From contig WBZZ01002865.1 of NCBI GenBank assembly GCA_019918135.1, positions 145,001 to 209,000 of the forward strand: DNA of 64,000 nt, given 5' to 3'. This document shows positions 1-9,974 of this stretch, in pieces; position 1 is the first letter of the stretch; every line of letters begins with the position of its first letter. Under the pieces are notes generated by a model that saw only the letters and a program-made list of their open reading frames with translations, did no database searches and had not been told where the DNA came from. The translations under genes were made by a program, and so were the position numbers. This DNA comes from Paulinella micropora (Eukaryota > Cercozoa > Imbricatea > Euglyphida > Paulinellidae).

Positions 1-2940
1 ACCGTGGTGGTGGCTACGGAGTCTTTGCTGATAAATACCTTCCTCCTTCTTTTCAGCTTGGGCTCCTCGAACCAGGAGGAAAGTCTTTGCGTGCTGCAGA
101 TCATGCTGCATTTTCTGATCATTTCACTATGAAAATTGGGAGTTCCCTGCAAACAGGGATGCATCCAATTAAATTCATTAACGAATCGAGCAGGAATGCA
201 ATGCATCTCATCAACTCTTCATCGCAAGGGTTCAACAAGCTCGACGATGACACTTGCCGACCGAACGTGAAGGTAAATTATGTTAGTTGTTACATACATC
301 CATGCAATGTAAGTTTTTGTTACGTGTGTTGTATTTTTTCTATAAATATTGTTGTAAATAATGTCAGGTCAGCAAGGGTACTCCTATTGTGACTGTCACC
401 ACCGCAATATCGAAAGATCAAGAGATTTTGCTCAGCTATGCACCTAATCCAGACCTAGAGATAGCTACGCTGCCAAGCGATGCACATCCGGTCTGGTTGA
501 AAGAGGCTGCCAAGGAAGGAGCTAAAATCCCAGTTTTCTTCGAGACGACATTGGTCATGTATGTTTCATCGTTCCTGAGAAAGAACATCCGCTTCCACTT
601 AAGTCAATTTCCTTGCTTCATGAAGCAAAGGTTGAACTTTTAGCGTCGGTCAGCAGTATTAGTTCTGATGGAAAGCAACCGCTCTCCAGGTCATCATCTA
701 TTCCGCCGGAAAAAAAGAGGAAGCTTCTCGACAGCGTGTCCTCAATTTCAGATAGTCGCCGCACGCTTCTGCCCAGGGAAAGCTCGGACATTACAGTCAT
801 CACAGAAAAATCAAGCTTGAGTGATGCACAGGTAAAAAATAAATAAATGAAAATTATTACTGAGAAGATTCTTTTTTACAGGCAGGTGTTCCTGACGTTG
901 ATGCTAACCTCGACAGCTGGAAACAGTCAGACAGTTCTACTGTCACTACAGGATATGATGTTAGTAGCTGCAGCAGCTCTAGACTATATCTTCCTACTGG
1001 CTCCATGGTAATTTTTTTTCTCTACCTGTCTATGTTCATGCTGGTTAATGTTCATAAGCGATCTTGTTTGCGTAGAACGTCGACGAAGAGTGTTCAGATA
1101 CGGATTCAAACGGTGATGCTGCATCTATCAACCCTGGATTGCTTCCTCCTCTGGTCGGCGTGGACGATGCGGAATTATCCAACGAGCTTCGATTGAACTT
1201 CGACGAGCTTGTGGAATCGAATGAGCTGTTGTATAACATCATGAGATTATCACCAATTCCTTACAGCAGACCACGTAAGAATCCAACGCGCCCCTACACG
1301 ATGAAAAGTCGCACGAAAGGTGCAGTGAAGCTTCAGAGACCGTCTGCGCTCCAAAAACTGTTGGGGATTACCTTCGCCGACTTGGACAGGGAAGTTAAGT
1401 CTGTCTGCTGCAAAAAGTGGAAGTGTTATTCATTTATCGACACGCGTGATGTGCTTTACACGAGAGCGAAGAATGCGTCATCGTCTCTCAGTGAGCTTTA
1501 TTCTTGGGCAGCTTCGCAGCTTGAATCGTTTCAAACAAAAACTGGATCGTTTCAGTATATGTATTTAACGGAGGCTGTGTGCAAAGTAGCCTGGCAGCGT
1601 ATCTACGGGATCGGTGATAAAGTTTTGTCAAGAGCACACAAACTTCTTGCAAATAACACGAAGGTTTTGACAAAAAGCTACTCAACCGTTCCTGAAACAG
1701 AAGATGTGGTAGCAGTATTACTCTGCGAGAAGTTCATGGAGAGTTACCCGGAGATATGCAGCGACGGAATATGGAGGATGCAAGAAATGGCTCAGGACGC
1801 AGGAGTCCAAAACTATGTTCGCGAGAATTGGAAAGATATGTGCCTTCGGTTTGGTTGTTCGAAACGAGTTGATCCAAATAATCCTCCGACAGACAATACG
1901 ATCAACAAAGTTTGGCGCATGGATTTTCCGCACGTCAAGTTTGTCAGAGGTATTATGCATATTTTCGTTATCATTACTTATTACAGGTTTGTTTTGCAGA
2001 AGGAGATTTCTCAAAATGCGAGATCTGCACAGAGCTTGCTGCTGATCATTCTAACGGTTTCAGGACTGAAGTAGAAGCTCAAGAATGGCGTCGCCGTAGC
2101 AGGCTTCATCACAAAATTCACAGGGCGTGCCGCGTTGCCAGCATGCAGCGCAAGAAGGCAGCACCAGCAGATTTTGCTGCCACAGTCATATCAGCCGATA
2201 TGAAACCGCCAGTGAAGATCCCATCTTGCCGCCGCGCCGCGAAAGATTTCAAAGGAAAAATTGTGTTTCGCCTTTGCGCTGGAATCAATACCTGCTACAC
2301 TACCGATACGCATTTTATTCTGACGTACCTTGAAGGCGCGGTAGAACACGGCGCGAACAGCAACATTACTATGCTTGCCGCACTTTTACATTGGCAACTT
2401 TGGAACCCTCGCACAATGCAAGCGTGGAAATTATATCTTGAGTGGGACGGAGCTGGTGATAACACCGCGTGGGCGATGCTGGGTTTCCTTGGGCTCAATG
2501 TCGTTGACAGAGGAATCCGTTTCCAAGTAGAGTCACATCGCAAGCCACCAGGGCACGGGCACGATGGAGATGATCAGGAATTTCGAGTTATGGATATCGG
2601 GTGGAAGAGCACCTTCCTGACAACTAACATCGCTCAAGCGTTATTAAAGCTCATTCTTGCATTCAAGAAGCAGCACAAGAAGAGGCATGTGCTGGTTGTT
2701 CTCGGATGTAACTACGACTGGATGACTCATTTTAGCCCGTGTATGAACAAGAGTTTCAAAAACTACAACAAACCCTTGGCATATAGAATCACCAAGAAAG
2801 ATCCTGACGCTTTGCCGACTGTAGAGATCGCTACTTGGGGAGACGCACAGGATTTTCATGGAGTGCGTGATGATCCCAGAGGAGAACCGATCAATTTGTT
2901 TATCGGACGCCCCGGTAATAATATTATCTATCTTTCTCTT

Positions 2941-2987
<47 letters not shown>

Positions 2988-4157
2988 CTCTCTTTCTCTC
3001 GTTCTATCTATCTATCTCTCTCTATTTATGACAGCGACCGACATGCCTCCCAAGCTTCCAGTCGGCTACTTCGTCAATCCGCGCCTGAAGAAGGATATTC
3101 GTGCTTTGGCTACTAAATACCTAGGGCCGGATGAGCGAGCACATGTGGAGGAAATGTTAGCAGGTGGAAATTTGACCAGAGTAGAGGTGGATGGAGATTA
3201 CTTCGAAGGCGGCCTGCCCGGCCGTCCTGCTCATATGTCCTGTGTCGATGCAAAAGGCAAGGAATGGAGAGCAGAATTTCGATTGATCGACGAGCTACCT
3301 GTAAATTGGATGGAGTTGCCTCAAGAACGACAGGAGAAAATGAACGCACTTACGCGTTTGACCGATGAAGAGCTGCTGTCCTTACCACGCACTTATTTTG
3401 TTAATGAAGGACGTCCTCCAGCTCACCCGAGATGGCGTGGTGCAAGACAGCTTACTAGCGAAGAAAAGCAGGAGCAGGATTTAGCATTTGGAAATGCTTC
3501 TGAGCCTTGGCGGAAAATTCTCACGTTGCTAAGATCGTCAGAGGAAAAAAAGCAATTTGCGTCCAAGCAGATGGTAGTTAGCGAATTGAAATCATGGATG
3601 AGAATGCATGGTGTTGCAACGCAAAACTCCGATCGGAAACAGTTCAAGAAGGCAGAGCTTATTGAACAAGCGTGGAACCATTTCGAACGATGCGACTGTG
3701 GGTTCCCTGAGGAAGAAGAGCTTGGTGCTGCTCAGCCTGCAGAACCAGTGGCAGATTCAGAGGATGACTTATCTGATACTTCATCTTCCAGTTCATCAAC
3801 TGACTCATCGTCTGATCGATCTTCTGGTTCAGAGGAAGAAAAGCATGGTATTAGTTTTCCTCTTCTTCTTCTTCTTCTTCTTCTTCTTCTTCTTCTTCTT
3901 CTTCTTCTTCTTCTTCTTGTTCTTCTCCTCCTTAACATGATGCTATCCATATTGTAGATGATTCAGATCGCTCCGACGCAAGTTGGAGAATGCGTAACTC
4001 AGGAATCCGTTTGCGCGGACGTCGCCGCGCACGTCGTGCTGCGGGTGGACGTGGACGTGGACGTGGACGTGGTCGTATGTGATTATTTTTTTTGAATGAA
4101 TTTTTCTGGGTCCGACTTTTTCATAATGGTTTTTGTCTAGGGCAACTGCAACTGTAA
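1..4157 (+). CDS. Spliced SET-domain plus DUF7869 transposase-like gene, 5' partial
   Basis: The reading frame is open at the window edge. Residues from about base 13 to 470 look like a SET methyltransferase domain: a GYGVFA opening, then RNAMHLIN, CRPNVKV and a closing EILLSYAPN. After a Ser-rich linker comes a long region typical of DUF7869 proteins: a helical block near 1380-1700, a C-x2-C pair (CEICTEL) near 2019, a DMKPPVKIP strand, LEWDGAGDN near 2440 and a GHGHDGDDQ block near 2557, which matches the GHTHxDxD signature of that transposase-like family. The C-terminus is acidic/serine-rich, then arginine-glycine-rich, ending QLQL-stop. In-frame GT-AG introns: 273-367, 832-881, 1008-1075, 1950-1999, 2915-3034, 3848-3957 and 4075-4140. 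One further frame change near 520-560 remains unplaced and may be an eighth intron. DUF7869 genes are usually mobile-element borne; no terminal repeats are visible here. Confidence 0.72.
2932..3028. repeat. CT/TA microsatellite inside an intron
   Basis: A run of CT dinucleotides passes into about fifteen TA repeats and back to CT and TCTA units. It makes up most of the 2915-3034 intron of the SET/DUF7869 gene, so its length can vary without affecting the protein. Confidence 0.9.
3861..3919. repeat. CTT trinucleotide microsatellite inside an intron
   Basis: About twenty CTT units fill the middle of the 3848-3957 intron. The flanking exons join in frame (CAT plus GAT), so the long leucine run seen if the intron is read through is not protein. 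Confidence 0.88.
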
Positions 4158-4690
4158 CGCTTCTTCTAAAAACTGAAATTAGAAATTTGTTTAACTCTGA
4201 TAATGCACCAGAATCTGATGTGAAGCGTCCTCCCTCCGACCCATTCCCCCCCCCCCACCCCCCCCCCTCCCCCCTCTACGTACCAGCGTACGTCACAGCG
4301 GGCAAACAGAATTTTTTGAAGGTAAAACCATGTCTTAATATAGTAAATTGCTTAATATAAGCAAGAATAAACAGTAAAAGCAAATTCTGCATGTTCGGCA
4401 TTGTTATCATCATAGATTCATGGTAGCCTGAACTACGAAAAAGTAGAAAAATTACCGTGTCGGACCGGTTCCTGCCCACCTCTGAAGATGAAGTTAAAGT
4501 GTATTACAATTAATAAAAACATATTTTAATATTATTTTTATATGTTCTGCAATCAGGGAATTCATTTCCTTTCATTTCCACACGTTTTCAAAAAAGTCCA
4601 TATACTTCATGGAAAATTTCGGAAAAAGGGATACCCCCAAGATTGTCGAATGTTTAGTTCTAAGTTTGGGCACGACTATGATACGACCGG

Positions 4691-4731
4691 AAAAGGCAGT
4701 GCTTCTAGGTTTTTTGGTAGCACTGCCTTTT
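4691..4731. repeat. Perfect 13-bp inverted repeat with T-rich loop
   Basis: Arms AAAAGGCAGTGCT and AGCACTGCCTTTT are exact reverse complements around a 15-base loop, followed by further Ts. It would fold into a stable hairpin in DNA or RNA. It could be a small RNA, an element terminus or chance; no gene ends nearby on either strand except the transposase-like gene 530 bp upstream. Confidence 0.6.
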
Positions 4732-4884
4732 TTCAGCTATATCAATCCCAAAATTTGACCATATATGTCGAGCAAAAATGTTTTTCCCCTTTTTCCAAGC
4801 ATGATCTTTCTTTGGCCCTCCCTTTCCCCGTCTGAGAATCGGAATCGGGAGCGGGAGAGGGAAGGGGGGAGGGTAGGGGCGCGC

Positions 4885-5060
4885 TAAGAATGTACAAGAA
4901 AAATTAATTAAAAAAAATCACTGACAAAATTTTAATCTTAGCACTGAGAACTGGGAGAGGGAAAGGGCAGGGGAGGGAGCTGCGCCAGGAAAATGTAATT
5001 TACGCTGAATTAAAGCTCGACAAAATCTTACACTTGACACTGAGACATAAGAGAGGGAGA
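4885..5060. repeat. Copy of dispersed AT-core/GA-flank repeat
   Basis: Contains the ordered blocks AAGAATGTACAAGAAAAATT, ATCACTGACAAAATTTTAAT, GCACTGAGAACTGGGAGAGG and, 60 bp on, ACACTTGACACTGAGA. Related blocks recur at 9735-9900, 14705-14790, 15105-15285 (reverse orientation), 16255-16320 (reverse), 32340-32385 and 52262-52295 (partial). Two of these copies sit just upstream of genes, so the repeat may carry promoter sequence. Confidence 0.65.
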
Positions 5061-5077
5061 GGGTGAAGCAGAGAGCG

Positions 5078-5214
5078 CGAGTGACTTCTCTAATGAGGCG
5101 GCGCGGGTTTGAAGCTTCTTCTCTCGGGCTTTATCCTCTTGGGCCCCGCCCGCTGGCGCAGCATGTAGGGGGGAGGGCAGGCTCGGGGGGCTTGCCTCAT
5201 TGGAGAAGTCACTC
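5078..5214. repeat. Inverted repeat, ~20-bp arms
   Basis: The left arm GAGTGACTTCTCTAATGAGG and right arm CCTCATTGGAGAAGTCACTC match as reverse complements with one mismatch, around about 95 bp. The same word occurs once more at 29418-29440, where the embedded ATGAGGCGGCG is the start codon region of a Sel1-repeat gene. The left arm also reads ATGAGGCGGCG, so this may be the relic of a similar gene start. Confidence 0.65.
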
Positions 5215-5741
5215 GTCGTATGACTTAGACGGGGTTTGTAGTCAAGGCAGTGCCCATAAAGCCAAGGGGCAGGGCCATGCCTGTACTTGGTCACAAAGTG
5301 AGTACGTTGATTCGTGGCTTTAGAGGGGGGGGGGGGGGGCGCTCCCCCCCCCTCCCTCCCTTTTTTCCTTCCTCCCCTTGAGCCCCCTGAGCCCGGGGGG
5401 CTCAAAGAACAGGGGAAGGGCAAAGGGAGGGGGCGAGCGCAGAAGCTACAAAAAAATACATGAAACATCTCAACTAAGCCCACCCCAATGCCGGGCGCCC
5501 CCCCCCTTGCGTGGAAATCACTAAGTAACTACGGTTCTACACCAGGGTCAACACGGGCAGTGTAAGAGCGTGGTCTACCGGACGACGTGATTGGCGGGGG
5601 GGGGGGGGGGGGGCCGAAACAAGCAAGGAAGAAAAGACCTATGTTGTAAAAAGAACCAAACCTAGCTGCTGTTTTAAATTACCTGGTTTGTTTGGATTCG
5701 TTTCCCAAAGCAGAAAATAGCCCCCAACACGCGACAGCCCC

Positions 5742-7580
5742 ATGTCGGTGCATCTCTGGTCCCAAAAAGCCCAGGAATTGTTCAACCTGCAAGACCAAAC
5801 AGACGGTCTAGTCCAAGCGGCCCGGATCTTTAAGGACTTTGTGCAAGCAAATGATGGCTTGGTCAAAGAAAAAACGAACTATTTAGTCTGGAGTGGCTGC
5901 CTGGAATGGGGCGGAGCCACTTTCTGGCGACTCTTGTTACGCGATGGTGCCGAAGAATACAAACCGTACTTACTGAAGGCTTTAACAGATCTTGCTGCCG
6001 AAATGGGAACATTGGTTTTCGACTGTAACACGGAAGAAAAACTTGTCAGATTGCAAGGATTCGAACTCTTTTGGCAAGAGCTTGGTATCTTCCCTCCCTA
6101 CCCAGAGGCCAAAGAAAACGCCAGCCGCTCAGCAGCCAGGGTACAGGCGCTGCTGTGTCCAGCTCGCTTCCTGCAAAAGTGGCCGAACGAGAGTGTGCCA
6201 GAAATATCGGCCAGCTTCGGCCAGGTCAATTTCAGCGGTCTGACAACCATTGCGTTTGCTATGGTCTGGTTCTCTTGGTTCCGGCTGGCCTGCCGAATAT
6301 TTGCGGATCTTTCGTCTACAGCACTCTACCAAGGAATCAATACAATTAATTCGGTCCTGTCTGCGCTGCGTGCCAAGAGTGCTGCGGAGAAAAAATTGTG
6401 CCAGCAACGTTTTGCCCGAGAACTCCTGCTTTGTGAGTTGCTGGCCAGGCTGCGGGTCTGGCCAGACGCAATACCCTCCCTGCCCATTTTCTTGCGGATC
6501 ACAAAAATCATGCGACTAGCACTCCTGCTGTCGGACCGCTCGCCAATTCTCGAAACACTCAATGTGGGCAAGTATTGGCTGTGCACATTCGAGTGGCAGT
6601 GGTGTACAGCCGCGGCGTTGCAAAGATCGCCTGTTTTTTTCAAGTTTTTCTTTGACGCCCAAAATCGCGGGGCCATCTTCGAAGAAAATGTCCAGTCAGC
6701 TTTCAAGGCGATTGCGTTTCAAGCGGTTGGTAAAGTCGGTGAATCTGGCTTTACGATAGATCTCAATCAGGTGCCAGCTATACTGTGCCTAGCTAACTTC
6801 TGCCTAGCGCAAAAGCACAGGTTGGGCCAGAAGTGGTTGTCTTGGCGGGGTCTGTGCCCCGAGTATGCCAGCCCCGAGCAAGCCGAGTTAGTCGAGGAGG
6901 CGCAGAAATTGTGTTCGCTCGAAACACCCGAACAATTCATGCGGACTGTGTACGATCTTATGGACCGGGAAATTTCCGCCCGCCGGGGCCCCGAGCCAGC
7001 GCCCAAACCCCCCGACAAGGATAAGAGAGTTCTCAACAAGAAGCAGGAGGCTGTGCGCGATCCCGGGGGCCTGAAAAGTGCCGCGGGCTCGAGCCCCGGG
7101 CAAGCACCCCAAGACAAGGGTGGAGGAGACCCCAACCAACGAAACTTACTCTGCAGCACGGGGTTTCCTTTGTTAGCCCAGGCCAGCGACGTTCGCGAAG
7201 AAGCCAGAGTAGAGGCGCAGGGCACTGTGGACCCTGCCGTGCACGACGCTGGCACAAGTTCCACTGAGCCTCGCGGCGGTCTTTGCGAGCCCCCAGAAAA
7301 AGACGCGGACCGCAAGCAAAGACTGAACAAACAGATTAGACGTCTAAAGCAATCGATGAAAACCTTGACAGGAGAGAGAGAGCAACTCGCAAACGAGTGT
7401 GCGGGGCTGAGAAAAAATATCAAAACAGAAAAAGCCCAACTAAAGCGTGTACAAAAGTCTGTCAAGCACGCAGAAGAACATTTGACTAATCTACGAGAAC
7501 AGGTACTAAATCTCAGCCGACAGTTCCAGGAGTTGTCAAAAGACGTCGTGGCTCTGACATTAGAGCCGGGAAGTAATTAA
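5742..7580 (+). CDS. Hypothetical 612-residue protein with C-terminal coiled coil
   Basis: I do not recognise the family. Residues 1-400 are mostly helical with many Leu, Trp and Phe and no obvious catalytic motif; a hydrophobic patch near residues 170-190 (FAMVWFSWFRLACRIF) could be a single buried or membrane helix. Residues about 410-515 form a Pro/Gly/charged linker. From about 520 to 605 the sequence has long heptad-like Lys/Glu/Leu runs that predict a coiled coil, suggesting oligomerisation or a scaffold role. The ATG is the first in frame after an upstream A/T-rich patch, and the gene ends just before TAATTAATTAAAAGG. It is intact and intronless. Its neighbours give no functional clue. 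Confidence 0.72.
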   Translation: MSVHLWSQKAQELFNLQDQTDGLVQAARIFKDFVQANDGLVKEKTNYLVWSGCLEWGGATFWRLLLRDGAEEYKPYLLKALTDLAAEMGTLVFDCNTEEKLVRLQGFELFWQELGIFPPYPEAKENASRSAARVQALLCPARFLQKWPNESVPEISASFGQVNFSGLTTIAFAMVWFSWFRLACRIFADLSSTALYQGINTINSVLSALRAKSAAEKKLCQQRFARELLLCELLARLRVWPDAIPSLPIFLRITKIMRLALLLSDRSPILETLNVGKYWLCTFEWQWCTAAALQRSPVFFKFFFDAQNRGAIFEENVQSAFKAIAFQAVGKVGESGFTIDLNQVPAILCLANFCLAQKHRLGQKWLSWRGLCPEYASPEQAELVEEAQKLCSLETPEQFMRTVYDLMDREISARRGPEPAPKPPDKDKRVLNKKQEAVRDPGGLKSAAGSSPGQAPQDKGGGDPNQRNLLCSTGFPLLAQASDVREEARVEAQGTVDPAVHDAGTSSTEPRGGLCEPPEKDADRKQRLNKQIRRLKQSMKTLTGEREQLANECAGLRKNIKTEKAQLKRVQKSVKHAEEHLTNLREQVLNLSRQFQELSKDVVALTLEPGSN

Positions 7581-8181
7581 TTAAAAGGACGGGGGGAGAG
7601 GAAGAAGAGCACAGGAGCGAAAAAAAAGACAGTGCCTTTTCGTGGGGTAGTCGAGGCTTATATTTTCTGCTTACGACAAAGAAAAAAGCGTCTGCTGTCC
7701 GACGGTAGTAAGGATTTAAAAAAACCAAGCAATTTAATACAGACTTTCAAACCATGGCGCACCCCGTCAAAGTGACACGGACGGACAAATTTGCCACGAA
7801 CTGCTACATGCCGGAGTTGGCAGTGAAGAAAAGTTTCGTGTGGATTCTGCCGGCGGTGCTGAAAGTTTCGCGAGAAATCTGCTGGAATTTACGGTGAAAA
7901 GATCTGCCGTAAAATCCGCCGAAACTGCGGTGAAAAGAAGTTTCGTGAAGTCCACCGGGTTCCAGACAGCATACGAAAAAAAAACACAAAAAAAAAACAG
8001 TCGCTGGCCGAATTTTGCGGTGAAAGATTTCGTCGCGCAAGTTTGTTCGAAGTTTGCGGTGCCTGAAAAAAGACTTGCGCGAAAGTTTCCCGGAGTTTGC
8101 GACTCTAAACCCCACCACCCGCTGTCACCCGTGTTTTTGCTAACGTGGCATGGTTTTAGCCGGACCTGACAAACTGTGTAA
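7581..8181. other. Gene-poor stretch with degenerate internal repeats
   Basis: An ATG at 7754 opens only a ~50-codon frame. The stretch 7820-8090 repeats variants of GTGAAAAGAAGTTTCGTG several times. Near 8140-8160 the sequence GCTAACGTGGCATGGTTTTAG looks like a branch point plus 3' splice site, so part of this could be an intron leading to the coding fragment that follows. I could not place a matching donor and exon. Confidence 0.35.
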
Positions 8182-8586
8182 GAGCACAGCTCCGCTAGCC
8201 GCGCGGTAGCGGGCTGGCTAGAGAGCTCCTGTCTGAGGTCTGCAGACCTTACAGCAGACGAAGCGAAGCGCGCAAGAGCCCAGTGCGAGCGCCTGGCAGC
8301 CTCCGGCGATGCGTACGCCCAAGGCATCCTGGGGCTCTACGTGTGCGAGGCAGGGGTCGACAAACTCCGTTGGCTGCGCTTGTCCGCGCGCGGCGAGAAA
8401 CATGGCTTGCGTTGGAAAGTGCTCTGGCAACTGGGCTTGGACCTGTGGATGTCGCAAGCGCCCCGCGCTGCTACCCAGGCAGAACGCGCCTTGCTGGAGC
8501 TGGAAGCGATGCAATGCTTTGAGCAAGTAGCAAGTGAACGCACACAGCTGGCCCGGGAGAGCCTGGGCAGCCCGCACACCATCTAA
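8182..8586 (+). CDS. Sel1-like fragment, no ATG start found
   Basis: An open frame of about 134 codons reads DLTADEAKRARAQCERLAAS, then GDAYAQGILGLYVCEAGVDK and a Trp/Leu-rich helical tail ending SPHTI-stop. The GDAYAQGILGLY segment resembles the second helix of a Sel1 repeat, a protein-interaction repeat common in this window. No ATG lies upstream in frame, so it is either the last exon of a spliced gene (a 3' splice-site-like sequence lies near 8160) or a 5'-truncated relic. Codon composition is G/C rich like the neighbouring genes. Confidence 0.4.
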   Translation, partial: EHSSASRAVAGWLESSCLRSADLTADEAKRARAQCERLAASGDAYAQGILGLYVCEAGVDKLRWLRLSARGEKHGLRWKVLWQLGLDLWMSQAPRAATQAERALLELEAMQCFEQVASERTQLARESLGSPHTI

Positions 8587-8804
8587 GACAAACAAAAAGA
8601 AAGAGAGTCGTTGCCGGCTTTTTTAAATTAAAGAACTCGTGCTTTGCAGTTTGCAACTGGCTCGCTACTGCTGGCTGGCTGGCCGGATGCAAATTTATGG
8701 GTTCCCGTGCCGGTGCAGTGAGGATCGATTTTTTTAATTCGACGCACTCGCTTGGACTAGCTTCCGTTTCCTTTTGTCTAGATTTAGCCTCAACACGTTC
8801 CGAA

Positions 8805-9725
8805 ATTTTTTTCTACTTTTCATATTTTCCTATATCCGCAGATCTTGCGCACCGTGCTCGCACCGTGCTTCCAGCGCAGCCCTGCGGCGGATGGACGGGC
8901 GGTGGTCCATGTAGCAGGTGGACGAAGGTCTCACAGCCCCGACGGCGCCCTGTCGGAGCCATGGCTCGGCCACCGTGCGCAAGGTCAGAAAAATATGAAA
9001 AATATGAAATCAGGAAAAAAAAAATTTTTTTTGCCCGAGAACCAAAGAAACAAACGGGGGAGGAAGAAGGGGAGGGGGGAGGGAGAGGAGAAAGAGGAAG
9101 GGGGGGGGGGGAAGAAGGGGAGGGGGGAGTGCTCCCCCCCCCCGCCCCCCTCCCCCTCTGTTCCCGTCGTCCCCTGCTTACCCCCCCCCCCCTGCCCTTG
9201 TTTGCGCGTGCAAACGCATCCGAAAAAAATTTTTTTTTCCACTTTTCATATTTTTTCGATCTTGCGCACTGTGCTCCAGCGCAGCCCTGCGGCGGATGGA
9301 CGGGCGGTGGTCCATGTAGCAGGTGGACGAAGGTCTCACAGCCCCGACGGCGCCCTGTCGGAGCCATGGCTCGGCCACCGTGCGCAAGGTCAGAAAAATA
9401 TGAAAAATATGAAATCAGGAAAACAAATTTTTCTTTGCCCGAGAACCAAAGAAACAAACGGGGGAGGAAGAAGGGGAGGGGGGAGGGAGAGGAGAAAGAG
9501 GAAGGGGGGGAAGAAGGGGAGGGGGGAGTGCTCCCCCCCCCGCCCCCCTCCCCCTCTGTTCCCGTCGTCCCCTGCTTACCCCCCCCCCCCCTCCCCTTGT
9601 TTGCGCGTGCAAACGCATCCGAAAAAAAATTTTTTTTTTCCACTTTTCATATTTTTCCGATCTTGCGCACTGTGCTCCAGCGCAGCCCTGCGGCGGATAG
9701 ATGGGGGGGGGCGCCAAGAAAGTGC
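8805..9725. repeat. Tandem ~405-bp repeat, two and a fraction units
   Basis: The word AGCGCAGCCCTGCGGCGGAT recurs near 8872, 9279 and 9679. Each unit carries GGCCACCGTGCGCAAGGTCA, then AAAAATATGAAAAATATGAA, an A/T patch, a purine-only GGGGA tract, a C tract and CTTGTTTGCGCGTGCAAACG. The frames open across it on both strands are by-products of the repeat, not genes. A diverged copy lies in reverse orientation at about 15350-15880. Confidence 0.82.
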
Positions 9726-9974
9726 GAAAAAGATTTCTTTTTATTAAAGTTCGACTGTTTTGCACTTGGCACTGAGAACTAGGAGAGGGAAGAGGTAAGG
9801 GAGGGAGGAGCCCGGATTGTCTTAGTCAGTGGGCACGCTAGGAATGTAAAAAATTTAATACAAAAATTCCTGACAAAGTTTGAATATGGACACTGACAAC
9901 AAGGAAAGTGGGAGGGAAGAGGAAGGAGAGGGGCAAGCACGATCTGTCTTTTCCCACCCTGGTTTGCAAAAGTC
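9726..9974. repeat. Copy of dispersed promoter-like repeat
   Basis: Carries TTTTATTAAAGTTCGACTG, TGCACTTGGCACTGAGAACT and a purine tract, then a second diverged AT-rich block with TCACTGAC-like words near 9875. The first part matches the sequence upstream of the surface-protein gene that starts at 32323 (minus), but here no gene follows in the corresponding direction. Confidence 0.6.

Larger units (their letters stand above)
4158..5741. other. Gene-free stretch with hairpins and dispersed repeat copies
   Basis: No credible gene. It holds C-rich tracts near 4250 and 5340, a G run near 5590, a perfect 13-bp inverted repeat (4691-4731), a copy of the dispersed ~150-bp AT/GA-rich repeat (4885-5060) and a second inverted repeat (5078-5214). 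The latter contains a start-like context shared with the Sel1 gene whose ATG lies at 29425. Confidence 0.7.

Noticed and set aside
5028-5483. Frames on both strands over the 5.1-kb inverted repeat
   Set aside because: They consist of repeat and homopolymer sequence; only the start-like context is of interest.
8697-9782. Long plus and minus frames across the 405-bp repeat
   Set aside because: They repeat with the DNA unit, contain poly-Pro/Gly and homopolymer-coded stretches and have no conserved start.
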